Below, in pieces: positions 18,626 through 26,437 of a DNA stretch of 64,000 nucleotides. A program made the position numbers and the translations under genes. The stretch covers positions 62,001-126,000 of the forward strand of contig NZ_SWFJ01000003.1 in the NCBI RefSeq assembly GCF_005144795.1, in the 5' to 3' direction. The notes under the pieces were generated by a model. That model ran no database searches and was not told where the DNA came from. It saw only the letters and a list, made by a program, of their open reading frames with translations. Within the stretch, counting starts at the first letter, position 1; the number at the start of each line of letters is the position of its first letter. This DNA is from Streptococcus mitis. Lineage in GTDB: Bacteria; Bacillota; Bacilli; Lactobacillales; Streptococcaceae.

Positions 18626-20017
18626 TTACTTTTCTTGATTATCTGTAACCTCGTCCTCGCTCGCCAAAGTTTCGGATGGGGTTTTTATTTTGTTATAATC
18701 CCAGTGCTCCCATTTATTATATAGTCCAACTGTAGATACTAACATGGATAGTAATTCTTCTTTACTTGTCGCTTCGTTGTCAGTTGTGAAATCGTATGAT
18801 AACGATGTCGTTTGGTCAGTGCCTGGAATTTTCACAATTCTGTCTATAGTTCGTTTAGGTTGTGATTCATGGAAAGTAATGTTATCGCTGTTTCCCCTTA
18901 AGGTTACTAGATGAGCGATTCTTCTAATGTATTGTGATAAATCTTCACGATTATTGCCTTTGGTGTGGTAGAAGAAGGTCAAAGGATGTTTAGAACTTGT
19001 GATAATAATGACCTTAGCAGCGCCTATTTTATTTTGATAACGAGCTGAGATAGGGCTAATATTATAAGGGTCTAATAGTTTCAGCCAGTCTGAAGCGGTT
19101 AGGCTATCTCCTCGAACGTCATCAAGAAAAAGAATCTCTTCTCCGTTTACTTCATCAAACATATTTGTACCTGCAGTCAAGACTGATTTCCAGTTTTGAT
19201 TATTCAGTTTTGCTAACTGAATAAGACTTTTTGCTATCTCTTTTGCAAATGTTGACTTGCCAAGTCCAGAGGCACCATGTATGAATAGGATTGTCTTCTT
19301 GAATTTCTTGTTTTCCAGTTCATCCTGTGTCATAGTTCCTTTGATTTCTCCAATGGTACGAAAGGTATCGTTTATCTTAGTTTTGTGGACTGCATAAAGC
19401 ATGTGATAGTCTTTATTCAGAAGCATTTCCTTTTTGGTGATGTTTCCGTTCAGAATGTTATCGATTAGCAAATCAATATCTTTGTAGGTTTGTTTTACCT
19501 CTTTTTTGGCTTTACCTTTCAGCCAGCTTACATGTCTTTCGTGATAAACTTCTAAATAGTTTTTACCTGTTAGAGTAATCACTTCATCAGGGCTGTATTG
19601 ATACTTATCTTTATCTTTGGCATGAATTAAGTAAGCTAACAAGTTATCGTAGCCATATCTACCAGATTTAGCTTTCTCAAGATACTGAGGTTCTAATCCT
19701 ATTTTTACTGCTAAATCAGTAAGTGTAGCACCTTTTGAAAATTTTAGTAAGGCATGGATATGAGGTTCTTTTAGTTTGGAAATTGTTGTTCTAGTTACGC
19801 TGTCAAAAGCAAGTGATGTATCTTTATCATGCTTAATTGTATATGCTTCAGTAACCGTTGCGACTTCACTAACTCTTCTGACTATTTCCTCAAGAATTTT
19901 TTCGATATTTTCGGACTTAATGAGTTCTTCATTCCAACCATTCTTCCAATAAGTCGTATCAAAATATTGTGTAATTGCTACAGAAGTCAAAAGTGCTTCT
20001 TTTTTCTTTGTTGCCAT
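18626..20017 (-). CDS. Rep-like initiator / relaxase with helicase domain
   Basis: This 463-residue protein has two domains. The N-terminal part carries an HUH-type pair in KEPHIHALLKF (about residues 83-93) and the block YDNLLAYLIHAKDKDKYQY, both typical of plasmid rolling-circle Rep proteins (PF01719). The C-terminal part is a superfamily 3-type ATPase with Walker A HGASGLGKSTFAKE (about 249-262) and Walker B EILFLDDVRGD (PF00910 style). In streptococcal IMEs such proteins act as relaxases and drive replication after excision. That role is inferred here from the neighbours. A palindrome-rich non-coding stretch lies directly upstream. Confidence 0.85.
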   Translation of the reverse strand: MATKKKEALLTSVAITQYFDTTYWKNGWNEELIKSENIEKILEEIVRRVSEVATVTEAYTIKHDKDTSLAFDSVTRTTISKLKEPHIHALLKFSKGATLTDLAVKIGLEPQYLEKAKSGRYGYDNLLAYLIHAKDKDKYQYSPDEVITLTGKNYLEVYHERHVSWLKGKAKKEVKQTYKDIDLLIDNILNGNITKKEMLLNKDYHMLYAVHKTKINDTFRTIGEIKGTMTQDELENKKFKKTILFIHGASGLGKSTFAKEIAKSLIQLAKLNNQNWKSVLTAGTNMFDEVNGEEILFLDDVRGDSLTASDWLKLLDPYNISPISARYQNKIGAAKVIIITSSKHPLTFFYHTKGNNREDLSQYIRRIAHLVTLRGNSDNITFHESQPKRTIDRIVKIPGTDQTTSLSYDFTTDNEATSKEELLSMLVSTVGLYNKWEHWDYNKIKTPSETLASEDEVTDNQEK

Positions 20018-20029
20018 GTATAATTAACC

Positions 20030-20245
20030 TTTCATTATTAACTATTCTTTAATTATTCTTTTAACTATTCTAGTGTTAGACCGTTGACAAGCCCAGTCTA
20101 ACACGCGTAAAGAATAGTTAGAGTTAAAATCTTAGATGTTTTTTGCCTACCGTAGGTGGGCAAGTCATCTGAGCTAGTCCATGCTGGAGTAAAATGAACG
20201 ACCTCTTCGGGTCGCCCCAGCCTGCCCAATCTAGATGACTTGCTC
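20030..20245. other. Probable origin of transfer / replication of the IME
   Basis: The 213 nt between the TcpA-type gene and the Rep gene hold three ATTATTCTTT-like direct repeats (20039-20072), a perfect hairpin GTGTTAGAC/GTCTAACAC (20073-20081 and 20096-20104), GCCTACC/GGTGGGC (20145-20161), CGACC/GGTCG (20199-20214) and an outer inverted repeat GCAAGTCATCT/AGATGACTTGC (20160-20170 and 20233-20243). None has a T-run, so they are not terminators. In Tn916-like elements oriT lies between the coupling-protein and relaxase genes, which matches this position. Confidence 0.6.
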
Positions 20246-20980
20246 TTTGGGTTTATATCTATCCAACATTTCTAGTAAAACTGCCTGCATTTTTGACATA
20301 TCTCTGATATTAGCAACTTTAACTTTAATTGGTTGACTACCATCAAAAACTTGAAACCAACCATGTTGCTTGGGTAGAGTAGCTAGTTTTTGCCCTGGGG
20401 CTAGATCAAAAATACTGCTCGAAATAGTTGAGCGACTAGCAATAGAGCCTAAGCCCAAAACTGCTCCAAATTGATTTCTTAGCGAGCTATTGCCCAACAC
20501 CTCTGCCATGAGGTCTTGGCTGACGCAGAGTAATTTTATACCAATAGAACGTCCTTGCAAGAGTATGATTTTCAGCTGATGTTGAGTCTCTTTTTTCTGC
20601 TTGCTAGGTAATGATTCTATAAGACTTGTCGTTTCTTCACAGAAAAGTATAAGAGAGTTTCTAGGTCGGCTTCTATCAGCTTTTCTACTTAAAAGTTCAT
20701 TATAAACTACCTCAATCGCTTTATATGAATTATCTCCAAAGAAACAGTTCGGAGATGATTCAGCGAATAACCAGTCCTCTGATTTAGGGTCACAGGCGAC
20801 TAGCATCGCTCTTTTATCACTTGGTAAACGAGAAGTTTTATAGGCAATGTCAGCAAGCATTGCGTGAGCTACAATGCTCTTCCCGCTACCAGTTTGTCCT
20901 AGTATCAGGAGATGTGGGATAGTTTTCTCCCAACCTATTCTTTGACCTGTAAGGGGTATCAAAGGTTTTGTATCTACCAT
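20231..20980 (-). CDS. FtsK/TcpA-type DNA translocase (coupling protein)
   Basis: This 249-residue ATPase has Walker A LGQTGSGKSIVAHAML (about residues 29-44), Walker B SLILFCEET (about 103-111) and an FtsK/HerA-like arginine/glutamine motif region (KLLCVSQDLMAEVLGNSSLRNQFG). It is much shorter than cellular FtsK and lacks its membrane part, like the TcpA coupling proteins of Tn916-family elements and some IMEs. It would bring the nicked element to a helper mating pore. The last codons lie inside the outer inverted repeat of the probable origin. Confidence 0.83.
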   Translation of the reverse strand: MVDTKPLIPLTGQRIGWEKTIPHLLILGQTGSGKSIVAHAMLADIAYKTSRLPSDKRAMLVACDPKSEDWLFAESSPNCFFGDNSYKAIEVVYNELLSRKADRSRPRNSLILFCEETTSLIESLPSKQKKETQHQLKIILLQGRSIGIKLLCVSQDLMAEVLGNSSLRNQFGAVLGLGSIASRSTISSSIFDLAPGQKLATLPKQHGWFQVFDGSQPIKVKVANIRDMSKMQAVLLEMLDRYKPKEQVI

Positions 20981-21570
20981 AAATCAATATCCTCAAACTC
21001 TTCCTTAGTTTCAACTTTAGATGCTCGAGCCATTCTATTATAGCTTGCTTCATCTATTATTTTAACATCGAATTTAGCAACCCAACCAGCACCAATATTC
21101 ATTTCTATGTGCATATAGTCAAGAGCAAATTCATTTGTGTATTTAGCCAACACACCCATGAAATACTCTTCAAGCTCTTTTTGAGAGTTTGTGTCAAGAT
21201 TATGAGCGAGATAGACCCAAACATCTACACCACCAGTAGTAGCAGGATTTATAGTTTTTAACTGTAAATCTTGAGATAAGTTTTGATTGAGATGATTGAC
21301 TACGTTGTGTAAGATAGTAGCTTTTCGAGCTTGTAATTGTTCATCAGATTTTTTCTTCAACAACCAAAGAATGACATTTCGGATCAATGTGGTTATAGTC
21401 TTAACTTGCTTGCCTGTTAACAAAAGACATTGTTCCCATAGATTTTCATTTCTCTTAACAACCTCATCTGACAAAATGAGAAACTGTCGTTTTAGAGAGA
21501 TGTGTAGAATATTAAGACCTTGCCATAGGAACAGTACAATAAAAAGATAGGATAGTATTTTTATTAGCAT
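20974..21570 (-). CDS. IME-encoded membrane-anchored protein, function unknown
   Basis: This 198-residue protein has one N-terminal membrane segment (LIKILSYLFIVLFLWQGLNI) and a soluble remainder with a basic coil (about residues 50-80). It overlaps the TcpA-type gene by 7 nt, and in related elements a small membrane partner often precedes the coupling ATPase. It may anchor that ATPase, but this is inference. The start ATG 21570 follows GGAGATAAA. An in-frame ATG 12 codons upstream has a poorer site. Confidence 0.6.
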   Translation of the reverse strand: MLIKILSYLFIVLFLWQGLNILHISLKRQFLILSDEVVKRNENLWEQCLLLTGKQVKTITTLIRNVILWLLKKKSDEQLQARKATILHNVVNHLNQNLSQDLQLKTINPATTGGVDVWVYLAHNLDTNSQKELEEYFMGVLAKYTNEFALDYMHIEMNIGAGWVAKFDVKIIDEASYNRMARASKVETKEEFEDIDLW

Positions 21571-21643
21571 ATGTTTTATCTCCTTTTTATAGTGAGTAGT
21601 TATCATCTACACAATGCAGATGATAACTCACTATTTTTATCAC

Positions 21644-22036
21644 TTATTTTAATGAAATATCGGAAAGCTCAGCTACAAGAGCGAGTCCGACTGGTTGCTT
21701 CAACTTGTCAAGAACAAATGACAAGTCATACTTGTTAAGTACGATATCAGCGTTTATCAAACCATCTAAATTTTCGTTTTGATAGTTCTTCAGCTTTACT
21801 CGGAAGGTTGGACAGTAAGCTGATTGAAAGATGCTAGAGAACTGTTCATAGAGTTCGACATCTACGCATGTAAGAGATGCCCATGAACGTTGATTTTCTT
21901 GACCTTCATTGATGATTCCGCTATTTGTATCAACTACTTTGATTTCTGAGGGGATATCAACAGAAGTTGATAAAGCATTTAAAAATGCTCTTGCGCTTTC
22001 GTGGTTGCCGACGATTAAATTTTTTTCTTTTGACAT
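21644..22036 (-). CDS. IME-encoded small soluble protein, function unknown
   Basis: This 130-residue protein has no signal peptide or membrane segment. Its sequence alternates short strands and helices (SWASLTCVDVELYEQFSS, TFRVKLKNYQNE), with no motif I can name. It is the first gene of the minus-strand mobilization operon, before the membrane protein and the TcpA-type ATPase. AAAGAGGAATT is the ribosome site. Position suggests an accessory transfer or regulatory role. Confidence 0.6.
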   Translation of the reverse strand: MSKEKNLIVGNHESARAFLNALSTSVDIPSEIKVVDTNSGIINEGQENQRSWASLTCVDVELYEQFSSIFQSAYCPTFRVKLKNYQNENLDGLINADIVLNKYDLSFVLDKLKQPVGLALVAELSDISLK

Positions 22037-22103
22037 GTTAATTCCTCTTTGTCTTTACATGGTCAGACTTTTTAGAATGCTGACAAGTGATTTTAATCTT
22101 TAA

Positions 22104-22129
22104 TGATAACAAGTTATTAAATGTTATCA
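22104..22129 (-). promoter_or_regulatory. Palindromic promoter region of the mobilization operon
   Basis: TGATAAC and GTTATCA (22104-22110 and 22123-22129) form a perfect inverted repeat around 12 nt. Read on the minus strand it overlaps a -35-like TTGATA and -10-like TATCAT, so it is a good operator candidate. Confidence 0.45.
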
Positions 22130-22184
22130 ATTTAACTCATATAGTACATTTTTCATCACCCCAAACGTTTAGTTTCAAATACTA

Positions 22185-22320
22185 TATCGCGAGGGGGTTC
22201 CTTCAGTTACGTCATTTTAATATTAAAAATTAAATTATCTCAAAAATACGCCATTGTATAAATATTATAGTATAGGTAGTCAAAAATTTACGCCAGTGGA
22301 TATATATTATGGCATGATGT
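22185..22320. repeat. Imperfect direct repeats beside a GC-rich box
   Basis: ACGCCATTGTATAAATATTA (about 22240) and ACGCCAGTGGATATATATTA (about 22289) start two similar 30-nt blocks, each led by CAAAAA. Just left lies ATCGCGAGGGGGTTCC (22187-22202), an isolated GC-rich stretch. The whole 22130-22507 stretch has no gene. It could hold an additional transfer or regulatory site of the element. Confidence 0.45.
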
Positions 22321-22507
22321 TGTTCTAAATTTTCGTCAGACTCTTCTTATTTTGCTCAGGTAGTTAGACCTCTTCGCTGGGATACCCATTTTTTAAGTTG
22401 TTTTGATTAGTCATTTTCGGTAGGGAGAAAGAATTTGAGCTAGGGTCTTAGAAATTTTTTAACCATAGCGAAGAACATTCGGTTTTTATTTACAGGAGAA
22501 TAAAATA

Positions 22508-22541
22508 AAACCAAGTCAATTTTTTTGTGACTTGGTTTATG
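22508..22541 (-). terminator. Bidirectional terminator after the XRE gene
   Basis: AAACCAAGTCA (22508-22518) and TGACTTGGTTT (22528-22538) form an 11-bp stem with a loop and T-rich flanks. It ends the XRE transcript, overlapping its last codons by a few bases. Confidence 0.8.
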
Positions 22542-22872
22542 TTTCTATTTCGTCAATAAGCTGTATCATTAGCTTGAGAACTCTTTCTTGTTTACTAGGT
22601 GTTAGTTCCTTAATTTTATATATTAGTTTATTTATTAAAGGATTGCTTTCGGTTACGGATATATCGAAAAAAGTCTCTATATCTGTATCAAGTGCATCCA
22701 TAATTTTTTGTAATGTTTTTATTTTTATATTAGGCTCAAGATTTTCTAGTTTGTACGTGTATTTCAATGGTAGATCCGCCAGCTCCTCTAGTTGCTGTTG
22801 AGTCAAATTTTTTTGAAGTCTCAGTAATCGGATTCTCTTACCTAGATAAGATTGTAGATTTGTTTTTGTCAT
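22537..22872 (-). CDS. XRE-family transcriptional regulator
   Basis: This 111-residue Cro/CI-type protein has an N-terminal HTH_3 domain (GKRIRLLRLQKNLTQQQLEELADLPLKYTYKLE, residues about 10-45) with the recognition helix in ADLPLKYTYKLE. A helical C-terminal half may dimerise. It is divergent from the surface-exclusion gene. The 145-nt gap holds two near-identical palindromic 16-mers, one close to each gene. It probably represses both. Confidence 0.85.
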   Translation of the reverse strand: MTKTNLQSYLGKRIRLLRLQKNLTQQQLEELADLPLKYTYKLENLEPNIKIKTLQKIMDALDTDIETFFDISVTESNPLINKLIYKIKELTPSKQERVLKLMIQLIDEIET

Positions 22873-22908
22873 ATCAGTACCCCTTAAATCCTATCATACT
22901 CAATTTTA

Positions 22909-22966
22909 TAGTCTTAAAAAACTACTATAAAAGAGAAATGCTATATAAAATAGTTTTAAAACACTA
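22909..22966. promoter_or_regulatory. Paired operator sites of the XRE regulator
   Basis: TAGTCTTAAAAAACTA (22909-22924) and TAGTTTTAAAACACTA (22951-22966) agree at 14 of 16 positions and are palindromic. Their centres are 42 bp apart, about four helical turns. The second covers the -35 of the surface gene, and the first is close to the XRE start. Confidence 0.65.
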
Positions 22967-22973
22967 CAATGTG

Positions 22974-22982
22974 TGATAAAAT
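22974..22982 (+). promoter_or_regulatory. Extended -10 promoter of the surface-exclusion gene
   Basis: TGATAAAAT at 22974-22982, 35 nt before the ATG at 23017. The matching -35 region falls inside the operator at 22951-22966. AAAGGAGAT is the ribosome site. Confidence 0.6.
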
Positions 22983-23016
22983 AGGACTATAGAACTATCA
23001 AAAGGAGATTTATAAG

Positions 23017-25626
23017 ATGGAATTACAAAAAGGTCACGGAACCATCAAGAAACTGCGTACTGGCGCAGTTATTTCAACGCTTGCAATCTCGGCTCTAGGG
23101 GTATCTACTGGGGTATCAGCAAGCGAGGTTGAAGTAGCTGTTAACGAGCCTGCAACTAGGGTTGTTGCTAAGGACGAGGTTGTTCCTAAAGTTCCTAGTC
23201 AAGCTGATGTTGACAAGGCTAAGGATGAATCGGATAAGGCTAGTCAGAATGTAGCTAAGCAAAAAGAAGTTGTTGCAACTACTGAAGCAAAGATTACCGA
23301 TGCTGAAAAGGCTATCTCTGACACTACTAAAAAAGTAGAAGAAGCTAGTTCTGTTACACCTGAGAAGGTTGCTGAAGCTAAGGCTGACGCTGACAAGAAA
23401 GCCAGTGAGCTTGCGACTTCTGAGAAGACTGTAGCTGATGCTGATAAGTCTGTATCTGCCACTGCTGAAAAGGTTGCTGACCAAACTAAGGTAGTATCTA
23501 ATGCTGAGAAAACTGCCACTGCTACGGCTAATAAGGTAGCTGACGCTCAGAAAAAAGTAGATTCTCTTTCATCTACTACTGACACTACCCAACTTGAAAA
23601 AGAGGTAGCTAAGCTTACTAACAAAGTCGCTGAAGACACTAAAGCCGTATCGACTGCTCAGACTAAACTTGATAATGGTAAAAAAGCTCAATCTAACAAA
23701 GACCAAGCTATCAAAGACGCTCAAGCTGGGGTATCTAGCGCTGAAACTAAACTCGGTCAAGCCACTACAGCCCTTGCTAATGCTAAAGCTGACCAATCTA
23801 ACAAGGATAAGGCAGTCACTTCTGCTAAAGCTGACCTCGAACGTGCTAAAGAAGAGTTGGCAAGTGTTGACGGAGGTCAGGCAAAACTTAATATTAGTTC
23901 TGAGTATGTTAGACTTCTAAGAGAGTACTCTAATACTAAAAATATGTCTTTCTCAGACCAGCTAAAGGCTTTAGGTAAAAAAGAACTAGAAAACTGGGGT
24001 ATTCTCGGTGCAGAAGGTAACCCTAACAAGTATAAGGCTCCAGAAAAAGATAAAAATGTTCGTGTAGACATTAAAAATCTTACTCCCGAGGTAGAGCGTG
24101 AAATCAACCTATTCACTGCTGACCTTATCAACCAAATCCGTGATGCTTTTGGCAGACCACGTGCTATCGTAACAGAAGACTCTATGCGTATTGCTCGAGA
24201 AGTTGCAAAAGCATCTAAAGAAGAAGAAAACCACGACTTTGAAGCTATGGACAAGGTAGGTAATGCTAATGGTGTTCTTATCTCAGAAAACCTTGGTTTC
24301 AGAGATAAAGGGGTATCAAACTTAGCAGAGCTTAAAGAATCTATCTACGAAAACATTCTTATCGGATTATTCCTAGATTCTGACTCTGAAGAACGTTTAA
24401 ATTGGGCGCATGCTCTTAGTTTTGCTCGTCTAAGTGATATTAACAAACCTGACCTAGTTTATCAAAACTACATAGGTGTTGGTTTCCAACCTACAAGCGA
24501 AGGTAACTTCAATATCCACATCGACGGTACATCTGATAATGGTATTTCCGAAAATGCCAAATTCAATAAAACCAAAGTAGTTGAAGCAAACAACAACACT
24601 AAGGCTCTCCAAGAAAAACTCTCACTGGCTCAATCAACTTATGATGATGTAGTCAAAGCCTCTCAAGAAGCTAAAACAGCCGTTCAATCAGCCCAAACTG
24701 CCTACACTAATGCAGAAACAGCTCTTGCTAATGCTCGTACTCATCTCTCTGACTTGCTAGGTAACAAGATTGATGTTCCAGTTCTTGAAAAGGCTCTTGC
24801 TGACGCTAAAGACAAATTAGCACAGGACACTAAAGCTTTGCAAACTGCTAAGGAATCGCTTGCTCTAGCTAAATCAAACGCTACTGACAAGGCTAAGGCT
24901 CTTGCTGAAGCTAAGACAGCTCTTGCAACTGCCAAAGCAGAGCAATCAAACGCTAACCAATCACTTGAAACTGCCAAAGGTGAATTGGAAGTCCTTACTA
25001 AGGCTCATGATGTAGCAGTCTTGGCTCGTAAGTCAGCTGGTCAAGACCTTGCTCGTAAACGTGAAGCGTCTAAAGAGGCTACTGATACTCATACAGTGCT
25101 TGAACTTGCTCTTACTAAGCGTGATGAAGTCCTTAAGGCTTTGGACAAAGAGCTTACTGATGCTAAATCTAAGCTTGGTGTACTTCGTGCTGAGTTGAAG
25201 ACTGCTAAGGACGAGTTGGCTCGTCTTGAGGGTATCGCTGAAGCTAAGGCTCGTGTCCATGCTAACTTCAAGCAACTCAAAGCCGACCATGACGCATACC
25301 TTGCAGAACAACAACGCTTGCAGGCTTTGAAAGAAAAAGAAGATGCAATCCGTAAAGCAGGTGGAGAAGTTAAACCTGTCCTTGATGCTGACGGTAAAGT
25401 GGTTGATGTTGTGGATGCGAAGGCACAAAACAAACCAGTTAATGTGGCTACAGTAGGAACTAAAGACGATAAAACATATCAAGCTCCTGCAAAAGCTACA
25501 AATACAAAAGCAGAACCTAAGAAACAACTTCCAAATACAGGAACAAAGGATTCAGGACTTTTAGCATTGCTTGGAGCAAGTCTTGGACTCCTCGCTTTAG
25601 CAGGAAAACGAAAATATAATAGATAA
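23017..25626 (+). CDS. SEC10/PgrA-like LPXTG surface-exclusion protein
   Basis: This 869-residue cell-wall protein has a signal peptide (residues 1-36, cut near GVSASE) and a long Ala/Lys/Asp coiled coil (about 60-285). A globular domain of about 230 residues follows (about 290-520: LNISSEYVRLLREYSNTK, then an SCP/CAP-like part with NWAHALSFARLS). A second coiled coil spans about 530-780. The LPNTG anchor is at 838-842 with a hydrophobic helix and basic tail. This matches the SEC10/PgrA surface exclusion proteins of enterococcal conjugative plasmids, which reduce uptake of related elements. Here it would protect a host cell that already carries the element. Confidence 0.85.
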   Translation: MELQKGHGTIKKLRTGAVISTLAISALGVSTGVSASEVEVAVNEPATRVVAKDEVVPKVPSQADVDKAKDESDKASQNVAKQKEVVATTEAKITDAEKAISDTTKKVEEASSVTPEKVAEAKADADKKASELATSEKTVADADKSVSATAEKVADQTKVVSNAEKTATATANKVADAQKKVDSLSSTTDTTQLEKEVAKLTNKVAEDTKAVSTAQTKLDNGKKAQSNKDQAIKDAQAGVSSAETKLGQATTALANAKADQSNKDKAVTSAKADLERAKEELASVDGGQAKLNISSEYVRLLREYSNTKNMSFSDQLKALGKKELENWGILGAEGNPNKYKAPEKDKNVRVDIKNLTPEVEREINLFTADLINQIRDAFGRPRAIVTEDSMRIAREVAKASKEEENHDFEAMDKVGNANGVLISENLGFRDKGVSNLAELKESIYENILIGLFLDSDSEERLNWAHALSFARLSDINKPDLVYQNYIGVGFQPTSEGNFNIHIDGTSDNGISENAKFNKTKVVEANNNTKALQEKLSLAQSTYDDVVKASQEAKTAVQSAQTAYTNAETALANARTHLSDLLGNKIDVPVLEKALADAKDKLAQDTKALQTAKESLALAKSNATDKAKALAEAKTALATAKAEQSNANQSLETAKGELEVLTKAHDVAVLARKSAGQDLARKREASKEATDTHTVLELALTKRDEVLKALDKELTDAKSKLGVLRAELKTAKDELARLEGIAEAKARVHANFKQLKADHDAYLAEQQRLQALKEKEDAIRKAGGEVKPVLDADGKVVDVVDAKAQNKPVNVATVGTKDDKTYQAPAKATNTKAEPKKQLPNTGTKDSGLLALLGASLGLLALAGKRKYNR

Positions 25627-25630
25627 AAAG

Positions 25631-25653
25631 AAAGAGAGCGGTGGCTCTCTTTT
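25631..25653 (+). terminator. Terminator of the surface-exclusion gene
   Basis: GAGAGC (25634-25639), loop GGTG, GCTCTC (25644-25649), extended by A/T pairs and followed by T residues. Confidence 0.85.
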
Positions 25654-25859
25654 CTAATGGAAACAAATTAGTATACATGTAAAAATTTTATATAAGGTAA
25701 ATTTTTGATATTCTGGTTCGATTTTTGCTTATTTTTTATGAAAGTTTACCTTATTTTAATGAAACTGATTGAAATTAGTTGAAATTTTATTTTTTGAAAA
25801 CTTATGAAAACGTTGATTTTAAAGCACTTTGAAATTAGATGAAATAAGTGGTGCCCCAA

Positions 25860-25912
25860 CCAGGTCTTAAGAAAGCTCGTAAAGCATCACAATTTAGTAA
25901 ACGTTAATCAAT
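25860..25912 (+). repeat. Attachment site copy 2
   Basis: The same 53-base rpsI end as at 16876, with identical TTTAGT codons and no intact rpsI upstream. The left neighbour, 25656-25859, is AT-rich non-coding DNA with repeated GAAATTAGTTGAAAT-like blocks. It marks the right end of the first element and the left end of the second segment. Confidence 0.9.
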
Positions 25913-25931
25913 ATGACTATATCAACGTTTC

Positions 25932-25967
25932 AAAGCACTCAAAAGTTTACATTATGGGTGCTTTTTT
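25932..25967 (+). terminator. rpsI terminator (copy 2)
   Basis: AAAGCACTC and GGGTGCTTTTTT again, carried along with the second attachment copy. Confidence 0.75.
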
Positions 25968-26003
25968 CTATACTTTCTAAAAAAATTTGCCCTAAAATTA
26001 CCC

Positions 26004-26396
26004 TACTTGTTTTTAAGATGTTGGTAGGCAACTTGTCCAGCAGATAATGGAACTATGTTTGAAGCATTAACATAAGTTTTAGTTGTAATTGTATCGCTAT
26101 GAGTTAATGCTTCAGAAATGGCTTCTAAGCTCATTCATGCCTTTTTAGCAAGTGTCGCTCCTGTATGTCGTAATTTATGAGGTGTAGCATGTTTAAGTTC
26201 TGGATGACGACGTTTGACAGATTTCATTTTATTATTAAGATAGTCAGAGTGTAGAGGGCTATTAACATTACCCTTCATATCGATATAAGTAAAGACATAT
26301 TGTTCATCGGATTGGATAATTCCAAACTTTGATAGTTCAGCATTTTGATGTTTTTTCCATATATTTTGTTAGGATTTGGGTAGAATCATTGATAAC
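26004..26396 (-). pseudogene. Remnant of a tyrosine integrase
   Basis: The minus strand encodes the last ~120 residues of an integrase related to, but clearly different from, the intact one at 17030. It keeps HKLRHTGATLAK and the C-terminal TYVNASNIVPLS region. A TGA at 26134-26136 replaces the Gly codon in LAKQAGMSLE of the intact protein. The N-terminal two thirds are missing. It sits beside attachment copy 2 as the old integrase of that element. Confidence 0.85.
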
Positions 26397-26437
26397 AGAC
26401 TGTTGCAAATCTAGTTAGCTATATGATTTATGATTAT

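Larger units (their letters stand above)
16876..25912. mobile_element. Integrative mobilizable element at rpsI (first element)
   Basis: About 9 kb bounded by direct repeats of the rpsI end. Minus-strand genes are integrase, excisionase, Rep-like initiator, TcpA-type ATPase, a membrane protein, a small soluble protein and an XRE regulator. The surface-exclusion protein lies on the plus strand. No type IV secretion genes are present, so it could move only with a helper conjugative element. The gene set fits IMEs in streptococci that carry Rep-like relaxases and their own coupling protein. All its genes look intact. Confidence 0.85.

Noticed and set aside
20974..21606. Longer start of the IME membrane protein at 21606
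   Set aside because: The ATG at 21570 has GGAGATAAA at good spacing and starts directly with the membrane helix. The upstream ATG lacks this.
25033..25527. Minus-strand ORF of 164 codons in the surface-exclusion gene
   Set aside because: Low-complexity shadow of the coiled-coil coding sequence, Ser/Phe-rich and without a ribosome site.
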